Shown here in pieces: positions 25,131 to 33,953 of a stretch of DNA of 64,000 nt; within the stretch, counting starts at the first letter, position 1; each line of letters starts with the position of its first letter. A program made the position numbers and the translations under genes. This DNA is from Octadecabacter dasysiphoniae (lineage in GTDB: Bacteria; Pseudomonadota; Alphaproteobacteria; Rhodobacterales; Rhodobacteraceae): assembly GCF_021532615.1 (NCBI RefSeq), contig NZ_JAKGAQ010000002.1, positions 403,501 to 467,500 on the forward strand, read 5' to 3'. The notes beneath the pieces were generated by a model. That model did not search any database, had not been told where the DNA came from, and was given only the letters and a program-made list of their open reading frames with translations.

Positions 25131-26074
25131 CGCGGGGCGGCTGCGCGGCGAAGCCGATCATTGATTGCGCGGCCAAGACCCCGTTCAGGGATCGGTGATA
25201 CCGCAATCCTTTGCGCGCCAAGTGCATTCAACTGATGCAAGGCATCAAACAAACGCGCCGCCGCTTCGACCAGATCACCGGATGGCGACAGGTTGACTGC
25301 GGCATCGACTGCGCCAAAACCAAGTAAGGTTTCCCCCTGCTCAGCGTTCTCAGCATTCAACCGAACGGTGCCATTCGGGGCATAATGGGATGCCAGTTGC
25401 CCGGGCGAAGAAGGCGCGCCAGTTTCCCCTGCGCGGACCAACGGAGAGCCCAGCGCCGCCTCGATCGCTTCTGTCGGGATTCCACCTGCGCGCAACAATG
25501 TTGGCACAGGTTGCGTTGCCACGATGGTCGATTCGAGGCCAACGCCACAGTCCCCACCATCAATAATTCCATCGATGCGGCCTGTCATTTGATCCGCAAC
25601 ATGCGCGAACTTTGTCGGGCTGATCTGCCCTGATGGATTGGCGGACGGCGCCGCAATCGGCCCTGCAAAAGCCCCCATCAAACCCCGCGCCACTGCGTGA
25701 TCCGGCACGCGGATCGCCAAACTATCAAGGCCGGCTGTAACCAACCGAGAAATCCCCGAATCTGCGCGCAGTGGCAGAACCAACGTCAGCGCACCCGGCC
25801 AGAATGCCTGTGCCAAACCCTTTGAAACTTCGTCAAATTCAACAAATGCCTCGGCCTGCGCCAAAGATGCGACATGCACGATAAGCGGATTAAAGCTCGG
25901 TCGGCCCTTGGCATCATAAAGCCGCGCGACGGCTTCGGTGTTGCGCGCGTCTACGCCCAGCCCGTAAACCGTTTCTGTTGGAAAAGCGATCAATCCACCT
26001 GCCGCCAGAACAGCCGCAGAGGCGGTGAACCCAGCATCGTTCGCCGCAAATGTGCGTGTCGTCACTTTCTTCAT
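25127..26074 (-). CDS. L-threonylcarbamoyladenylate synthase, Sua5 type
   Basis: This enzyme makes threonylcarbamoyl-AMP for the t6A37 modification of ANN-decoding tRNAs. The 315-residue protein has the N-terminal YrdC domain with FPTETVYGLG (about 31-40), KGRPSFNPLIVHV and SANPSGQISPT, then a linker with SPGQLASHYAPN and a C-terminal Sua5 domain, so it is the long form rather than a short TsaC. The ATG at 26074 gives MKKVTTRTF. Confidence 0.93.
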   Translation of the reverse strand: MKKVTTRTFAANDAGFTASAAVLAAGGLIAFPTETVYGLGVDARNTEAVARLYDAKGRPSFNPLIVHVASLAQAEAFVEFDEVSKGLAQAFWPGALTLVLPLRADSGISRLVTAGLDSLAIRVPDHAVARGLMGAFAGPIAAPSANPSGQISPTKFAHVADQMTGRIDGIIDGGDCGVGLESTIVATQPVPTLLRAGGIPTEAIEAALGSPLVRAGETGAPSSPGQLASHYAPNGTVRLNAENAEQGETLLGFGAVDAAVNLSPSGDLVEAAARLFDALHQLNALGAQRIAVSPIPERGLGRAINDRLRRAAAPR

Positions 26075-26164
26075 GACGTCGCGTTTTGGTTGCGGGTTTG
26101 GCCCATGGGTTTAGCCTTTCGGAAAACAAATACTTACGTTCCCAATAGGCCAAGGATCAACCGG

Positions 26165-27865
26165 ATGCCATATCGCTCACCCATCGCCGACTTTCGCTTT
26201 CTCATGGATCATGTGGTTGGTTTTGATCAGGTTGCAGCCACAGACCGCTACGCCGATGCAACAAGCGACACCTGTGATGCAATCCTGACAGAGGCCGCAA
26301 AGATGTGCGACGAAGTGCTCGCGCCATTGCAGCGCGCCGGGGATCAGCATCCGGCCGTGTTGGAAAACGGTAATGTACGCACATCGCCGGGCTTTGCAGA
26401 TGGATACAAAGCCATCGCCGAAGGGGGCTGGATCGGGATTTCGGCGCCAGCAGTTCACGGCGGCATGGATTTGCCGATCACGCTGGCGATGGCGGTAAAC
26501 GAGATGATGGCCGGTGCGTGCTTGTCACTGCAATTGAACCCGTTGATGACACAAGGCCAGATCGAGGCGCTTGAACATCACGCCAGCGATGCGATCAAAG
26601 ACATGTACCTGCCCAAGCTGATATCGGGCGAATGGAGCGGCACGATGAACCTGACCGAGCCGCAGGCCGGATCAGACGTTGGCGCGCTGCGATCCAAGGC
26701 GGACCCGCTCAACGATGGTAGCTATGCGGTTTCAGGGCAGAAAATCTACATTTCGTGGGCGGACAATGATTTTACTGAAAACGTCTGCCACCTTGTGCTA
26801 GCCCGTTTGCCCGATGCACCCGCAGGCGTCAAAGGCATCAGCCTGTTCATGGTCCCGAAAATCATCCTGAACGAGGACGGGTCTTTGGGGGATCGCAATG
26901 CCCTGCGCGTTGTCAGCCTAGAACATAAAATGGGCCTGCACGGATCACCCACTGCAGTGATGGCATATGACAACGCAAAAGGCTGGCTGGTGGGCGAACC
27001 GAATGCGGGATTGGCTGCCATGTTCACGATGATGAACAACGCCCGCCTTGGCGTCGCAACGCAAGGTATTGGTGTGGCCGAAGCGGCCTATCAACACGCG
27101 CTGACCTATGCGATGGATCGCAAACAGGGGCGCGCTGGCGGGTCTGGCGCGATTGCGGAACATGCTGACGTGCGCCGGATGCTGGCATCAATGAAGGCCG
27201 ATACATTTGCCGCCCGCGCAATTTCTATGGCCAACGCAGTTGCCATCGACATGGCCACGGCCACAGGTGATGCGGCGTGGGACGCGCGCGCAGCATTGCT
27301 CACTCCGATTGCCAAAGCCTTTGGCACCGATATTGGCGTAGAAGTCGCCGCAACAGGCATCCAGACCCATGGGGGTATGGGGTTCATAGAAGAAACTGGT
27401 GCGGCGCAATTTGCCCGCGATGTCCGCGTTACGACGATCTATGAGGGCACGAATGGTATTCAGGCCATGGACCTTGTCGCGCGCAAGATGGCGGACAATG
27501 GCGAAGCTGCTTTTGCCTTACTTGATGAAGTAGAAGCCGCCGCAGAAGCCGCCAAAACATCTAAACCCGACCTTGCCGAACCGGTCTGGCACGCGGCAGA
27601 AACCCTGCGCGAAACGACTGAATGGCTTGTGGCGCAGGATGTACAAACGCGGTTTGCGGGGGCAGTGCCGTACCTTCGGGCGTTTGCGCGGGTCTTGGGC
27701 GGGCATTATCACCTTACGGCCGCACTTCAGGGGGATGCGACCCGCGCAAGACTGGCCGCGTTTTACATCAAACGCATACTTCCCGAACACGCAGCCCTTT
27801 TGGCGCACGTTCAAGAAGGTGCGGATGATCTGATGGCGATTACGCTGGATGATCTGGTGGCGTGA
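26165..27865 (+). CDS. Acyl-CoA dehydrogenase, long form with C-terminal domain (DmdC-like)
   Basis: A 566-residue FAD enzyme of the long acyl-CoA dehydrogenase group (with the extra C-terminal ACDH_C domain), which includes DmdC, the methylmercaptopropionyl-CoA dehydrogenase of DMSP breakdown. Visible parts are LTEPQAGSDVGALRS (about 161-175), KIYISWADND, the FAD-binding QTHGGMGFIEETG and the catalytic Glu in TIYEGTNGIQ. The N-terminal MPYRSPIADFRFL is typical of the group. The frame is open to 25874, inside the divergent gene; the ATG at 26165 is the sensible start. Electrons would pass through ETF to the ETF-QO at 37081. The substrate is not determined. Confidence 0.9.
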   Translation: MPYRSPIADFRFLMDHVVGFDQVAATDRYADATSDTCDAILTEAAKMCDEVLAPLQRAGDQHPAVLENGNVRTSPGFADGYKAIAEGGWIGISAPAVHGGMDLPITLAMAVNEMMAGACLSLQLNPLMTQGQIEALEHHASDAIKDMYLPKLISGEWSGTMNLTEPQAGSDVGALRSKADPLNDGSYAVSGQKIYISWADNDFTENVCHLVLARLPDAPAGVKGISLFMVPKIILNEDGSLGDRNALRVVSLEHKMGLHGSPTAVMAYDNAKGWLVGEPNAGLAAMFTMMNNARLGVATQGIGVAEAAYQHALTYAMDRKQGRAGGSGAIAEHADVRRMLASMKADTFAARAISMANAVAIDMATATGDAAWDARAALLTPIAKAFGTDIGVEVAATGIQTHGGMGFIEETGAAQFARDVRVTTIYEGTNGIQAMDLVARKMADNGEAAFALLDEVEAAAEAAKTSKPDLAEPVWHAAETLRETTEWLVAQDVQTRFAGAVPYLRAFARVLGGHYHLTAALQGDATRARLAAFYIKRILPEHAALLAHVQEGADDLMAITLDDLVA

Positions 27866-27889
27866 TCGCAACTGGGTTAGGCACGCGCT

Positions 27890-28915
27890 ATGACTGATCC
27901 CATCCGATACCCATGGTCCGAACCACCCGCGCAAGGTGAAGCAATCGAAGTTGCGAACGGTGTGCTGTGGATGCGCCTGCCGCTGCCAATGGCGCTGGAC
28001 CACGTGAACGTCTATGCGCTGGATGATGGTGCCGGTTGGACGATCATCGACACAGGATTCGATTCCCGCAAAACCCGCGCCATCTGGCACGATCTTCTGG
28101 CCGGACCACTGGCCGCAAAACCCGTGACCCGCGTGATCGGGACGCACCATCACCCGGACCACATCGGGCTTGCCGGTTGGTTTCAAGACGCCGGCGCAGA
28201 ACTGGCGATGCCGCGCACTGCTTGGTTGATGGCGCGAATGCTGACGCTGGACGAACAGCCCGCCTACCCGACACGGTCTATCGAGTTTTACCGCAAGGCG
28301 GGAATGGATGATGCAATCCTTGCCAAACGCCAAAACGACCGCCCGTTCAATTTTGCCGATTGCGTGCATCCGATGCCGCTGGGGTTCACTCGCTTGCAAG
28401 AAGGCGGGACGATCCAGATGGGCGGGCGCACGTGGGACATCCGCATGGGCAACGGCCACGCCCCCGAACATGCAACATTCTGGTCGCGTGATGAAAATCT
28501 GGTCATTGGCGGCGATCAATTACTACCGTCGATCAGCCCAAATATTGGCGTCTATCCAACTGAACCTGATGCCGATCCGCTTGCGGAATGGCTAGAGGCG
28601 TGCGAACGCCTCGCACCCTTTGCCCGCGATGAACACCTTGTGCTTGGGGGGCATAAATTGCCCTTTACCGGCTTGCCCAAACGGATGCAGCAGCTGATCG
28701 ATAACCACCACGGGGCACTGAAACGGCTGATTTCCCATATCGCCCAACCGCAAAGGGCTGGCGATTGCTTCAAACCGCTGTTCAAACGCGAGATTGATGA
28801 GGGCACATATGGATTGGCGTTGGTCGAAGCTCTCGCCCATCTTAATCATTTGCACCAAACGGGTCAGGCCACCCGCGAATTGCGCGACGGGGCGTATTGG
28901 TTTCAAGCGGTCTGA
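27890..28915 (+). CDS. Metallo-beta-lactamase-fold hydrolase
   Basis: A 341-residue MBL-fold protein with the metal motif GTHHHPDHIG (about 84-93), further ligands in NGHAPEHATFW and GGDQLLPS, and a distal His in VLGGHKLPF. The C-terminal region is helical, as in glyoxalase II-like or lactonase-like hydrolases. It starts 24 bases after the acyl-CoA dehydrogenase stop and is probably in the same transcript, which hints at a thioester or lactone substrate. Its end overlaps the convergent amidotransferase gene by 13 bases. Confidence 0.88.
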   Translation: MTDPIRYPWSEPPAQGEAIEVANGVLWMRLPLPMALDHVNVYALDDGAGWTIIDTGFDSRKTRAIWHDLLAGPLAAKPVTRVIGTHHHPDHIGLAGWFQDAGAELAMPRTAWLMARMLTLDEQPAYPTRSIEFYRKAGMDDAILAKRQNDRPFNFADCVHPMPLGFTRLQEGGTIQMGGRTWDIRMGNGHAPEHATFWSRDENLVIGGDQLLPSISPNIGVYPTEPDADPLAEWLEACERLAPFARDEHLVLGGHKLPFTGLPKRMQQLIDNHHGALKRLISHIAQPQRAGDCFKPLFKREIDEGTYGLALVEALAHLNHLHQTGQATRELRDGAYWFQAV

Positions 28916-29634
28916 TTGATCCCGAGTGAGATAATTTTGTTCGCTGGAATTGCAGCCCAGGACCCACCATCCAAAGGTTCTGACGCGAAGGCCTTGCCGC
29001 CGTTATCAAGTGATCCGGACGCGTACAAAGTCGGCGCTGTTCCACGCGAGGCATGCCGAAATCCGTACAATGTTGCGCCATCCGAAAACGTGCACGTAAT
29101 CTTGACGGGGTCCGGCCCCGATCCGATTTTCGCCAAGGTTGCGGCCATTGCGCGTTCCGGGTCATCATCCAATCCGTTGGCCAGTAACGTCAGAAATATC
29201 ATCTCACTGTCCGTTGAGCCCTGACGGGCAGAATACAAATGATCGGGCAAGTCGGCCTCGAGCTTTCGTTCGATCGCAGCGAAATGAGGGATTTGTCCGT
29301 TATGGCAAAACGACCAACGCCTATAGCTGAACGGGTGGCAATTTTGGCGGCTGGTTTCGCCAACAGTGCTGGCGCGGACATGGGCAATAAATAGACGGGA
29401 CCGCACCATGCGGCATAGGCTGGTCAGGTTGCCATCAGCCCATGCAGGCAGCACATCGCGATACAGCCCCGGCGTTTCATCGCGATCATACCACGCGATC
29501 CCGAACCCGTCCCCATTCACGGCCAATTTTGCCTCGGTCGCGTGTTGGCTTTGTTCAAGCAGGGAATGTTTGGGGCGTACGATTATGTTTTCGAGCGGGA
29601 TCGATGGGCCTGCGTAGGCTGCAATGCGGCACAT
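28903..29634 (-). CDS. Class II glutamine amidotransferase (YafJ/EgtC-like)
   Basis: A 243-residue Ntn-type amidotransferase. The nucleophile is Cys2 in MCRIAAYAG, exposed after Met removal. Glutamine-site segments are GFGIAWY, FIAHVRAST, FCHNGQI and GSTDSEMIF. Such stand-alone proteins are related to YafJ and to the ergothioneine enzyme EgtC. No EgtB/EgtD genes are near, so the acyl donor is taken as glutamine or a gamma-glutamyl compound without more detail. The small DUF6356 gene lies directly upstream. Confidence 0.9.
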   Translation of the reverse strand: MCRIAAYAGPSIPLENIIVRPKHSLLEQSQHATEAKLAVNGDGFGIAWYDRDETPGLYRDVLPAWADGNLTSLCRMVRSRLFIAHVRASTVGETSRQNCHPFSYRRWSFCHNGQIPHFAAIERKLEADLPDHLYSARQGSTDSEMIFLTLLANGLDDDPERAMAATLAKIGSGPDPVKITCTFSDGATLYGFRHASRGTAPTLYASGSLDNGGKAFASEPLDGGSWAAIPANKIISLGINQTA

Positions 29635-29635
29635 A

Positions 29636-29872
29636 TCAGTGGCGCGCGTTCATGCGGTCCGTCAGCTTACGCAGTATCCGGCTGGCAGTGGTTTCGCAAA
29701 GCGCAGGGAAAACCGCATGAACCAGTGCGGCGAAACCCGCCGTCATCAGCCAAAACGCGAAACCCGCAGCGAACCGCATATGCTGAAAATAGGTTTCATC
29801 AACGGTCGCGGGATGGGCAAGAAACCAGCGGTCCAGCAGGCTTTGGCGGGTAGGTTGGCTTTGGTCGGTCAT
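29636..29872 (-). CDS. Small DUF6356-like membrane protein
   Basis: A 78-residue protein with one membrane helix (about residues 33-53). The soluble N-terminus has the conserved-looking FLAHPATVDETYFQHMRFA, and an FETTA-like segment (ALCETTASRIL) precedes the C-terminal amphipathic helix. The pattern fits DUF6356. It is 1 base upstream of the class II amidotransferase and divergent from the Lrp regulator. The frame is open to 29935, but MTDQSQPTRQ at 29872 is preferred. Function unknown. Confidence 0.78.
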   Translation of the reverse strand: MTDQSQPTRQSLLDRWFLAHPATVDETYFQHMRFAAGFAFWLMTAGFAALVHAVFPALCETTASRILRKLTDRMNARH

Positions 29873-29977
29873 GTTTGTCTCCCGTGATTGGTGTTGGTGT
29901 GACTCTATTGGGTTTTGGTCAAAAACACGTCCCAAACCCTCTGGTCAAAATTAGATTTATTGGGATATCATCCCGCC

Positions 29978-30439
29978 ATGGCCCAAATACTTGATGACTA
30001 TGACCACAAAATACTATCCCTACTGCAACGGGACGCCACACTGTCGGCGGATGCAATATCGGAGGCCGTCGCCCTGTCGCGCAACGCGTGCTGGCGCCGG
30101 ATCAAGGCCATGGAAGCCAGCGGCGTTATCCTTGCGCGGGTGGCGCTGCTTGATCCGATCAAGATCGGGTGCCCCCTCAGCGCGCTGGTGTTGATCCGCA
30201 CCGATCATCATTCAGACACATGGCGCAAAGACTTTGCCGCCGCTGTTGCTACGCTGCCTGAAATCACGTCAGCCCAGCGCATGACCGGTGATCTGGATTA
30301 CGTCTTGATGGTGCGGCTTGCGGATGTGGCAGCGTATGATGTTTTCTACAAACGGCTGACTTCACGAATTTCTGTATCGGATATTTCTGCCAGCTTCGTT
30401 ATGGAGGATATCAAGGACACAACGGCACTGCCGCTTTGA
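29978..30439 (+). CDS. Lrp/AsnC-family transcriptional regulator
   Basis: A 153-residue Lrp/AsnC protein. The N-terminal helix-turn-helix (about 3-52) contains LDDYDHKILSLLQRDATLSA and ALSRNACWRRIKAME. The C-terminal RAM ligand-binding domain has MTGDLDYVLMVRLADVAAYDVF. Such regulators sense amino acids and form octamers. Upstream is the divergent DUF6356/amidotransferase pair, a likely target. The ATG at 29978 follows CCCGCC, so its ribosome site is weak. Confidence 0.93.
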   Translation: MAQILDDYDHKILSLLQRDATLSADAISEAVALSRNACWRRIKAMEASGVILARVALLDPIKIGCPLSALVLIRTDHHSDTWRKDFAAAVATLPEITSAQRMTGDLDYVLMVRLADVAAYDVFYKRLTSRISVSDISASFVMEDIKDTTALPL

Positions 30440-30455
30440 TCTAAGGACGCCCATC

Positions 30456-30914
30456 ATGGACGACAAAATAGCCACCTCCGCAGAAGCCCTTGAGGCCACG
30501 GCCATCCCACGCGTTCACGAGGTTCATACGGACCCCGAAAAAACCTGCCCGGAACCGATCAAAAACGCGGAACCCAAAAGTGCTGCACGTTGGGCGTACG
30601 AGCGTTTGATCCTGTATATCCAGAATTTCGAAAAGACCCTCGACAACACTCAAGAAGTCGCGATGGGATTTGCCGGCGACAGTTCAGGTGTGATCAAGAT
30701 CGAAGGAATGGGGTACTATGACCCTGATATCGTGACATTTTACGGTGCCGACCCGTCCGGCACGAAGACACAGCTGGTGCAACATGTAACGCAGTTGTCT
30801 GTCATGTTGCGCGCATTGCCCAAAGATGTCGAAGCCGAAGAACCAAATCGCATCGGGTTTCGTTTGGCCCAGGATCTGGATGACGAAGACACAGGCGGCA
30901 ATGCGACGACCTGA
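30456..30914 (+). CDS. DUF6173-like protein
   Basis: A 152-residue soluble protein. The N-terminal 45 residues are charged and probably disordered. The core from AARWAYERLILYIQNFEKTL through GVIKIEGMGYYDPDIVTFYG to FRLAQDLDDED fits the small DUF6173 family of Rhodobacteraceae and relatives. It starts 16 bases after the Lrp gene, so it may be co-transcribed. No known function. Confidence 0.75.
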   Translation: MDDKIATSAEALEATAIPRVHEVHTDPEKTCPEPIKNAEPKSAARWAYERLILYIQNFEKTLDNTQEVAMGFAGDSSGVIKIEGMGYYDPDIVTFYGADPSGTKTQLVQHVTQLSVMLRALPKDVEAEEPNRIGFRLAQDLDDEDTGGNATT

Positions 30915-30977
30915 CAGGGCTGACAAGGTCGCATGAATCGGCTAAAGCCAACACAAATCGAACAAAGGGAACATATC

Positions 30978-31112
30978 ATGGCTGACCACAAGCACGGCGA
31001 AATGGACGTTACAGTTCAGGAAAAGACATTTGACGGCTTCATAAGCATGGTCACAAAGGCAACGGTGATTATCATCGTCGCTTTGGTCCTGCTCGCGATG
31101 ATTAACGGATAA
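30978..31112 (+). CDS. aa3-type cytochrome c oxidase subunit IV
   Basis: A 44-residue protein starting MADHKHGEMDV and ending VLLAMING, with a single membrane helix (about residues 24-43). This is the short fourth subunit of alphaproteobacterial aa3 oxidase (COX_aa3_bac family), which packs against the outside of the oxidase core. The segment EKTFDGFISMVTK before the helix is characteristic. AAAGGG lies about 9 bases upstream of the ATG. The cox core genes are not in the window; the stand-alone location is usual for this family. Confidence 0.88.
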   Translation: MADHKHGEMDVTVQEKTFDGFISMVTKATVIIIVALVLLAMING

Positions 31113-31118
31113 CCCCTG

Positions 31119-31739
31119 ATGCAGCGCCGCGCTTTTGTTCTTACTGCGCCACTCGTCCTTGCGGCCTGTGCTGCGGGCCAAGATGAAATCCTTTCCCCGC
31201 AAGCCGCAATTGATCGCGTAGCGTATGTGCATCCCGGCCCCAAGCGTCTGACGCTGCTGACCATGAAAAATACAGGGTCCGACAATGGCGCGCACACCGG
31301 CCTGATGATCAACGCAAGCCAACGGGTCCTTTGGGATCCGGCGGGCAGCTTTGGCCATTCATCTATACCTGAACGCAATGACGTTCATTTCGGGATCACC
31401 CCGCGTATTGAACAGTTCTACATCTCGTTCCATTCGCGCATTACGTATTACACGCTGATTCAGGAAATTGACGTGTCCCCCGAAGTTGCCGAACAGGCCA
31501 TGCGTCTGGCGCTTGCCAACGGGCCGACACCACAGGCAGCTTGCACAACCCACACGTCCCGCGCGCTTAGCCAATTGCCTGGTTTTGAATCTGTCCGAAA
31601 AACCTTCTTTCCGAGCAATCTGTCAGATCAATTCGCAAGGCTCCCCGGTGTGCGCGAACGCATTTACCGTGAGGAAGACGCCGACGATAAGTCCATTGCG
31701 GCGGCAGAAATCGACGCGGCGATCACCGCCAGTCAGTAA
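31119..31739 (+). CDS. Lipoprotein with a possible permuted papain-like (NlpC/P60, LRAT-like) fold
   Basis: A 206-residue protein with a lipoprotein signal peptide: MQRRAFVLTAPLVLAAC, with the lipobox LAAC at 14-17. The mature part has a His after NTGSDNGAHTG and the strand RVLWDPAGSF, and 80 residues later a Cys in QAACTTHTSRALSQLPGF before a helix. The order His then Cys, with a helix behind the Cys, resembles circularly permuted NlpC/P60 and LRAT-like thiol hydrolases. No named family is certain. It starts 6 bases after the subunit IV gene. A periplasmic or outer-membrane location is expected. Confidence 0.7.
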   Translation: MQRRAFVLTAPLVLAACAAGQDEILSPQAAIDRVAYVHPGPKRLTLLTMKNTGSDNGAHTGLMINASQRVLWDPAGSFGHSSIPERNDVHFGITPRIEQFYISFHSRITYYTLIQEIDVSPEVAEQAMRLALANGPTPQAACTTHTSRALSQLPGFESVRKTFFPSNLSDQFARLPGVRERIYREEDADDKSIAAAEIDAAITASQ

Positions 31740-32062
31740 GCGCCCAACAGCCAGATCATGCCGAACAATGTCGCGCCACCGCACAGGATGGCGGCGATCA
31801 CATTGCGCGTCAGCAGACCTACTGCAAATGTCACCAGCGCTGCGCTAAGCCTTGCGGGGTCCACCTCTCCGTCAGTTGCGGCGGGCCATAGGACAAGCGG
31901 TGCAATCAACCCCGGAAGAACGGCCACCGCAGTATAGCGCAAATGGCGCAGCGCCCAGTCGGGCAAATCTTTGCCGCCGATAAGGCCAAGAAACGAAAAC
32001 CGGATCAGATAGGTGCCGATGCCAAGAACGATAATTGTGGTCCAGATGTAACTGTCGCTCAT
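31733..32062 (-). CDS. azlD: AzlD-family branched-chain amino acid exporter subunit
   Basis: A 109-residue membrane protein with four hydrophobic helices and the family pattern GIGTYLIRFSFLGLIG and RYTAVAVLPGLIAPLVLWP. AzlD works with AzlC in export of branched-chain amino acids. It overlaps azlC by 4 bases. Its stop overlaps the lipoprotein gene end on the other strand by 7 bases. Confidence 0.9.
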   Translation of the reverse strand: MSDSYIWTTIIVLGIGTYLIRFSFLGLIGGKDLPDWALRHLRYTAVAVLPGLIAPLVLWPAATDGEVDPARLSAALVTFAVGLLTRNVIAAILCGGATLFGMIWLLGAY

Positions 32063-32787
32063 GGTGTGGCCACCTCGTCAGTTCGGCGCGCCATCCAAAG
32101 TTCGATCTGCGCGCCGACCATCATCGCAACCACAGCGGCGATCAACAGACCAAAGTTATAGGGCAATCCAGCAAACAGCAGCGCCAGCAAGATCGATGTC
32201 ACAGCCGCGATCATATGCGCCAGCGTACGCATCATCGGCGCAATAATCGCGAGGAAACAAATCGGCACAGCGAAATCCAGTGCCATCCAATCCGGTATCG
32301 TGTCGCCGATCCAGATGCCCAGCCCCGTTGCCACAACCCACATCGGGCAAACTGGCGTGACCGCCCCGAAAAAGAACGCGATCCTTTGGGGTAGCGTTAA
32401 ATGGGGCTCATCCTCATAACGGTTAATCGAAACCGCATAGCTTTGATCGACATTGACGTAAGCGATCAACGCACGTTTCCACAGTGGCGCCTCCCCCAGC
32501 CATACAGCCAAGGATGCGGAATACATCGCCATACGCAAATTAACCGCCAGTGCCGTAGCGATCACGATTAGGATAGGCGCGTCATCGACCATCAATTGCA
32601 GGGCCGCAAACTGTGCAGCACCCGCGAACACAACGGAAGAAAAAGCCATGGTTTGAACGCTGGTAAATCCGGCTTCTGTGGCGACAACGCCGAACAGCAG
32701 CCCGAACGGCATCACCACCAGCAAGAACGGAACGCCCATTCGAAATCCGGTCCAGTAATAGGATTTATCGCCCGTCCCTGACATCAT
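32059..32787 (-). CDS. azlC: AzlC-family branched-chain amino acid exporter subunit
   Basis: A 242-residue inner-membrane protein with about seven helices. Family features are MPFGLLFGVVATEAGF, VFAGAAQFAALQLM and AIALAVNLRMAMYS-like FATALAVNLRMAMYSASLA. AzlC is the large subunit of the AzlCD permease. It is the first gene of the azlC-azlD pair and is divergent from the YcxB-like gene, 67 bases away. Confidence 0.92.
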   Translation of the reverse strand: MMSGTGDKSYYWTGFRMGVPFLLVVMPFGLLFGVVATEAGFTSVQTMAFSSVVFAGAAQFAALQLMVDDAPILIVIATALAVNLRMAMYSASLAVWLGEAPLWKRALIAYVNVDQSYAVSINRYEDEPHLTLPQRIAFFFGAVTPVCPMWVVATGLGIWIGDTIPDWMALDFAVPICFLAIIAPMMRTLAHMIAAVTSILLALLFAGLPYNFGLLIAAVVAMMVGAQIELWMARRTDEVATP

Positions 32788-32854
32788 GCAGCCTTACAAT
32801 TTCATGTCTTTGGCCATAGCGTCAGGGCATCCGATTGACAACGAAAGACCACCC

Positions 32855-33388
32855 ATGCGTGCGCCAGACCGATTTGAATTCACGACCCAAGCATCGCACC
32901 AACGCGAAGGAATGTTGATTGCGTCAAAGGCGTTGATGAAAGGGCAGAACGCGCTGGTCAGCGCGATTCTTACAATTTCTATAGCGGTTTTATGCGGTTT
33001 GGGCGGCATGGCATTGGTAACTTTTGTTGCCTCCATGTTCGATTTTAGTCCGGCGTGGTGGGTTCTGCTGGGCTGGTTCGCGGGCGGTGGTTTGTACCTC
33101 GCCAGTTTTCAGATTTTATATTCGCAAATGGCACATGTCATCAGCCAACGCGCCCTGCACCATGCCCCACAAGCGATCACATTCGACGAAATGGGCCTGA
33201 CCTACGAAGCAACGCCAGCCCGCTGGACGACCCCATGGTCAATGATCGATGCCATCCACGAAACAAAGCAGACCATCACAATCAGCGTCTCTGGTATCGC
33301 GTTCACTTTACCGAAAAACGCCGTCGGTGATGAAGGCGCAGTGACCCGTCTGATCACAGATCTAAAGGCGCAGATCGAAGATGCGTGA
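32855..33388 (+). CDS. YcxB-like membrane protein
   Basis: A 177-residue protein with two membrane helices (about 36-60 and 66-88) and a C-terminal beta domain with MGLTYEATPARWTTPWSMIDAIHETKQ split as in YcxB-like (PH-related) proteins. The frame is open to 32786; the ATG at 32855 (MRAPDRFEF) is chosen because the upstream part is unlike protein. The end overlaps the mobA start by 8 bases. Function unknown. Confidence 0.7.
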   Translation: MRAPDRFEFTTQASHQREGMLIASKALMKGQNALVSAILTISIAVLCGLGGMALVTFVASMFDFSPAWWVLLGWFAGGGLYLASFQILYSQMAHVISQRALHHAPQAITFDEMGLTYEATPARWTTPWSMIDAIHETKQTITISVSGIAFTLPKNAVGDEGAVTRLITDLKAQIEDA

Positions 33389-33953
33389 ACCAGTCGGCAT
33401 CATTCTTGCGGGCGGGCGCGGCACACGTATGGGCGGCGTACCAAAGGGCGACCTGACCCTAGCAGGGCGGCGTCTGTTGGACCTGAGTGCCGATCGATTA
33501 GAACCACAGGTCGGTGCCATTGCCGTAAATTCCAACGATCCCATTGCCGCCAGTTTTCCGGTGATTGCGGATACCGTGAACGGGCATCTTGGCCCGCTGG
33601 CTGGCGTCTTGGCTGGGTTGGGCTGGGCGCGATCCCATGATCACACACACGTTGTCACCGTCGCCGTCGACACGCCTTTTTTCCCGTGTGATCTGGTGCC
33701 ACAGCTGTTGATGGCAGGGAATGGCACACTTGCCATTGCGGCGACATCTGATGGGGAGCACGGAACCTTCGGGCTTTGGCCAACCACGCTGCACGATCCC
33801 CTGATGGCGTTCCTTGAGGGCGGCGGCCGCAAGGTGCGCGCCTTTACCGAGGCCCACAACGCCACCATCGCTATGTTTCCTGACACAACGCCCGCGCCAT
33901 TTTTCAACATCAATACTCCCGATGATCTGGCACAGGCGGCGGCATGGATGTGA
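33381..33953 (+). CDS. mobA: Molybdenum cofactor guanylyltransferase
   Basis: MobA attaches GMP to molybdopterin to form the guanine dinucleotide cofactor. The 190-residue protein has the nucleotidyltransferase motif GIILAGGRGTRMGGVPKG (residues 6-23), GPLAGVLAGLGWA and the metal Asp in VAVDTPFFP. The C-terminus FFNINTPDDLAQA is typical. It overlaps both neighbours, so the cluster YcxB-like, mobA, unknown, GNAT is probably one transcript. Confidence 0.94.
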   Translation: MREPVGIILAGGRGTRMGGVPKGDLTLAGRRLLDLSADRLEPQVGAIAVNSNDPIAASFPVIADTVNGHLGPLAGVLAGLGWARSHDHTHVVTVAVDTPFFPCDLVPQLLMAGNGTLAIAATSDGEHGTFGLWPTTLHDPLMAFLEGGGRKVRAFTEAHNATIAMFPDTTPAPFFNINTPDDLAQAAAWM

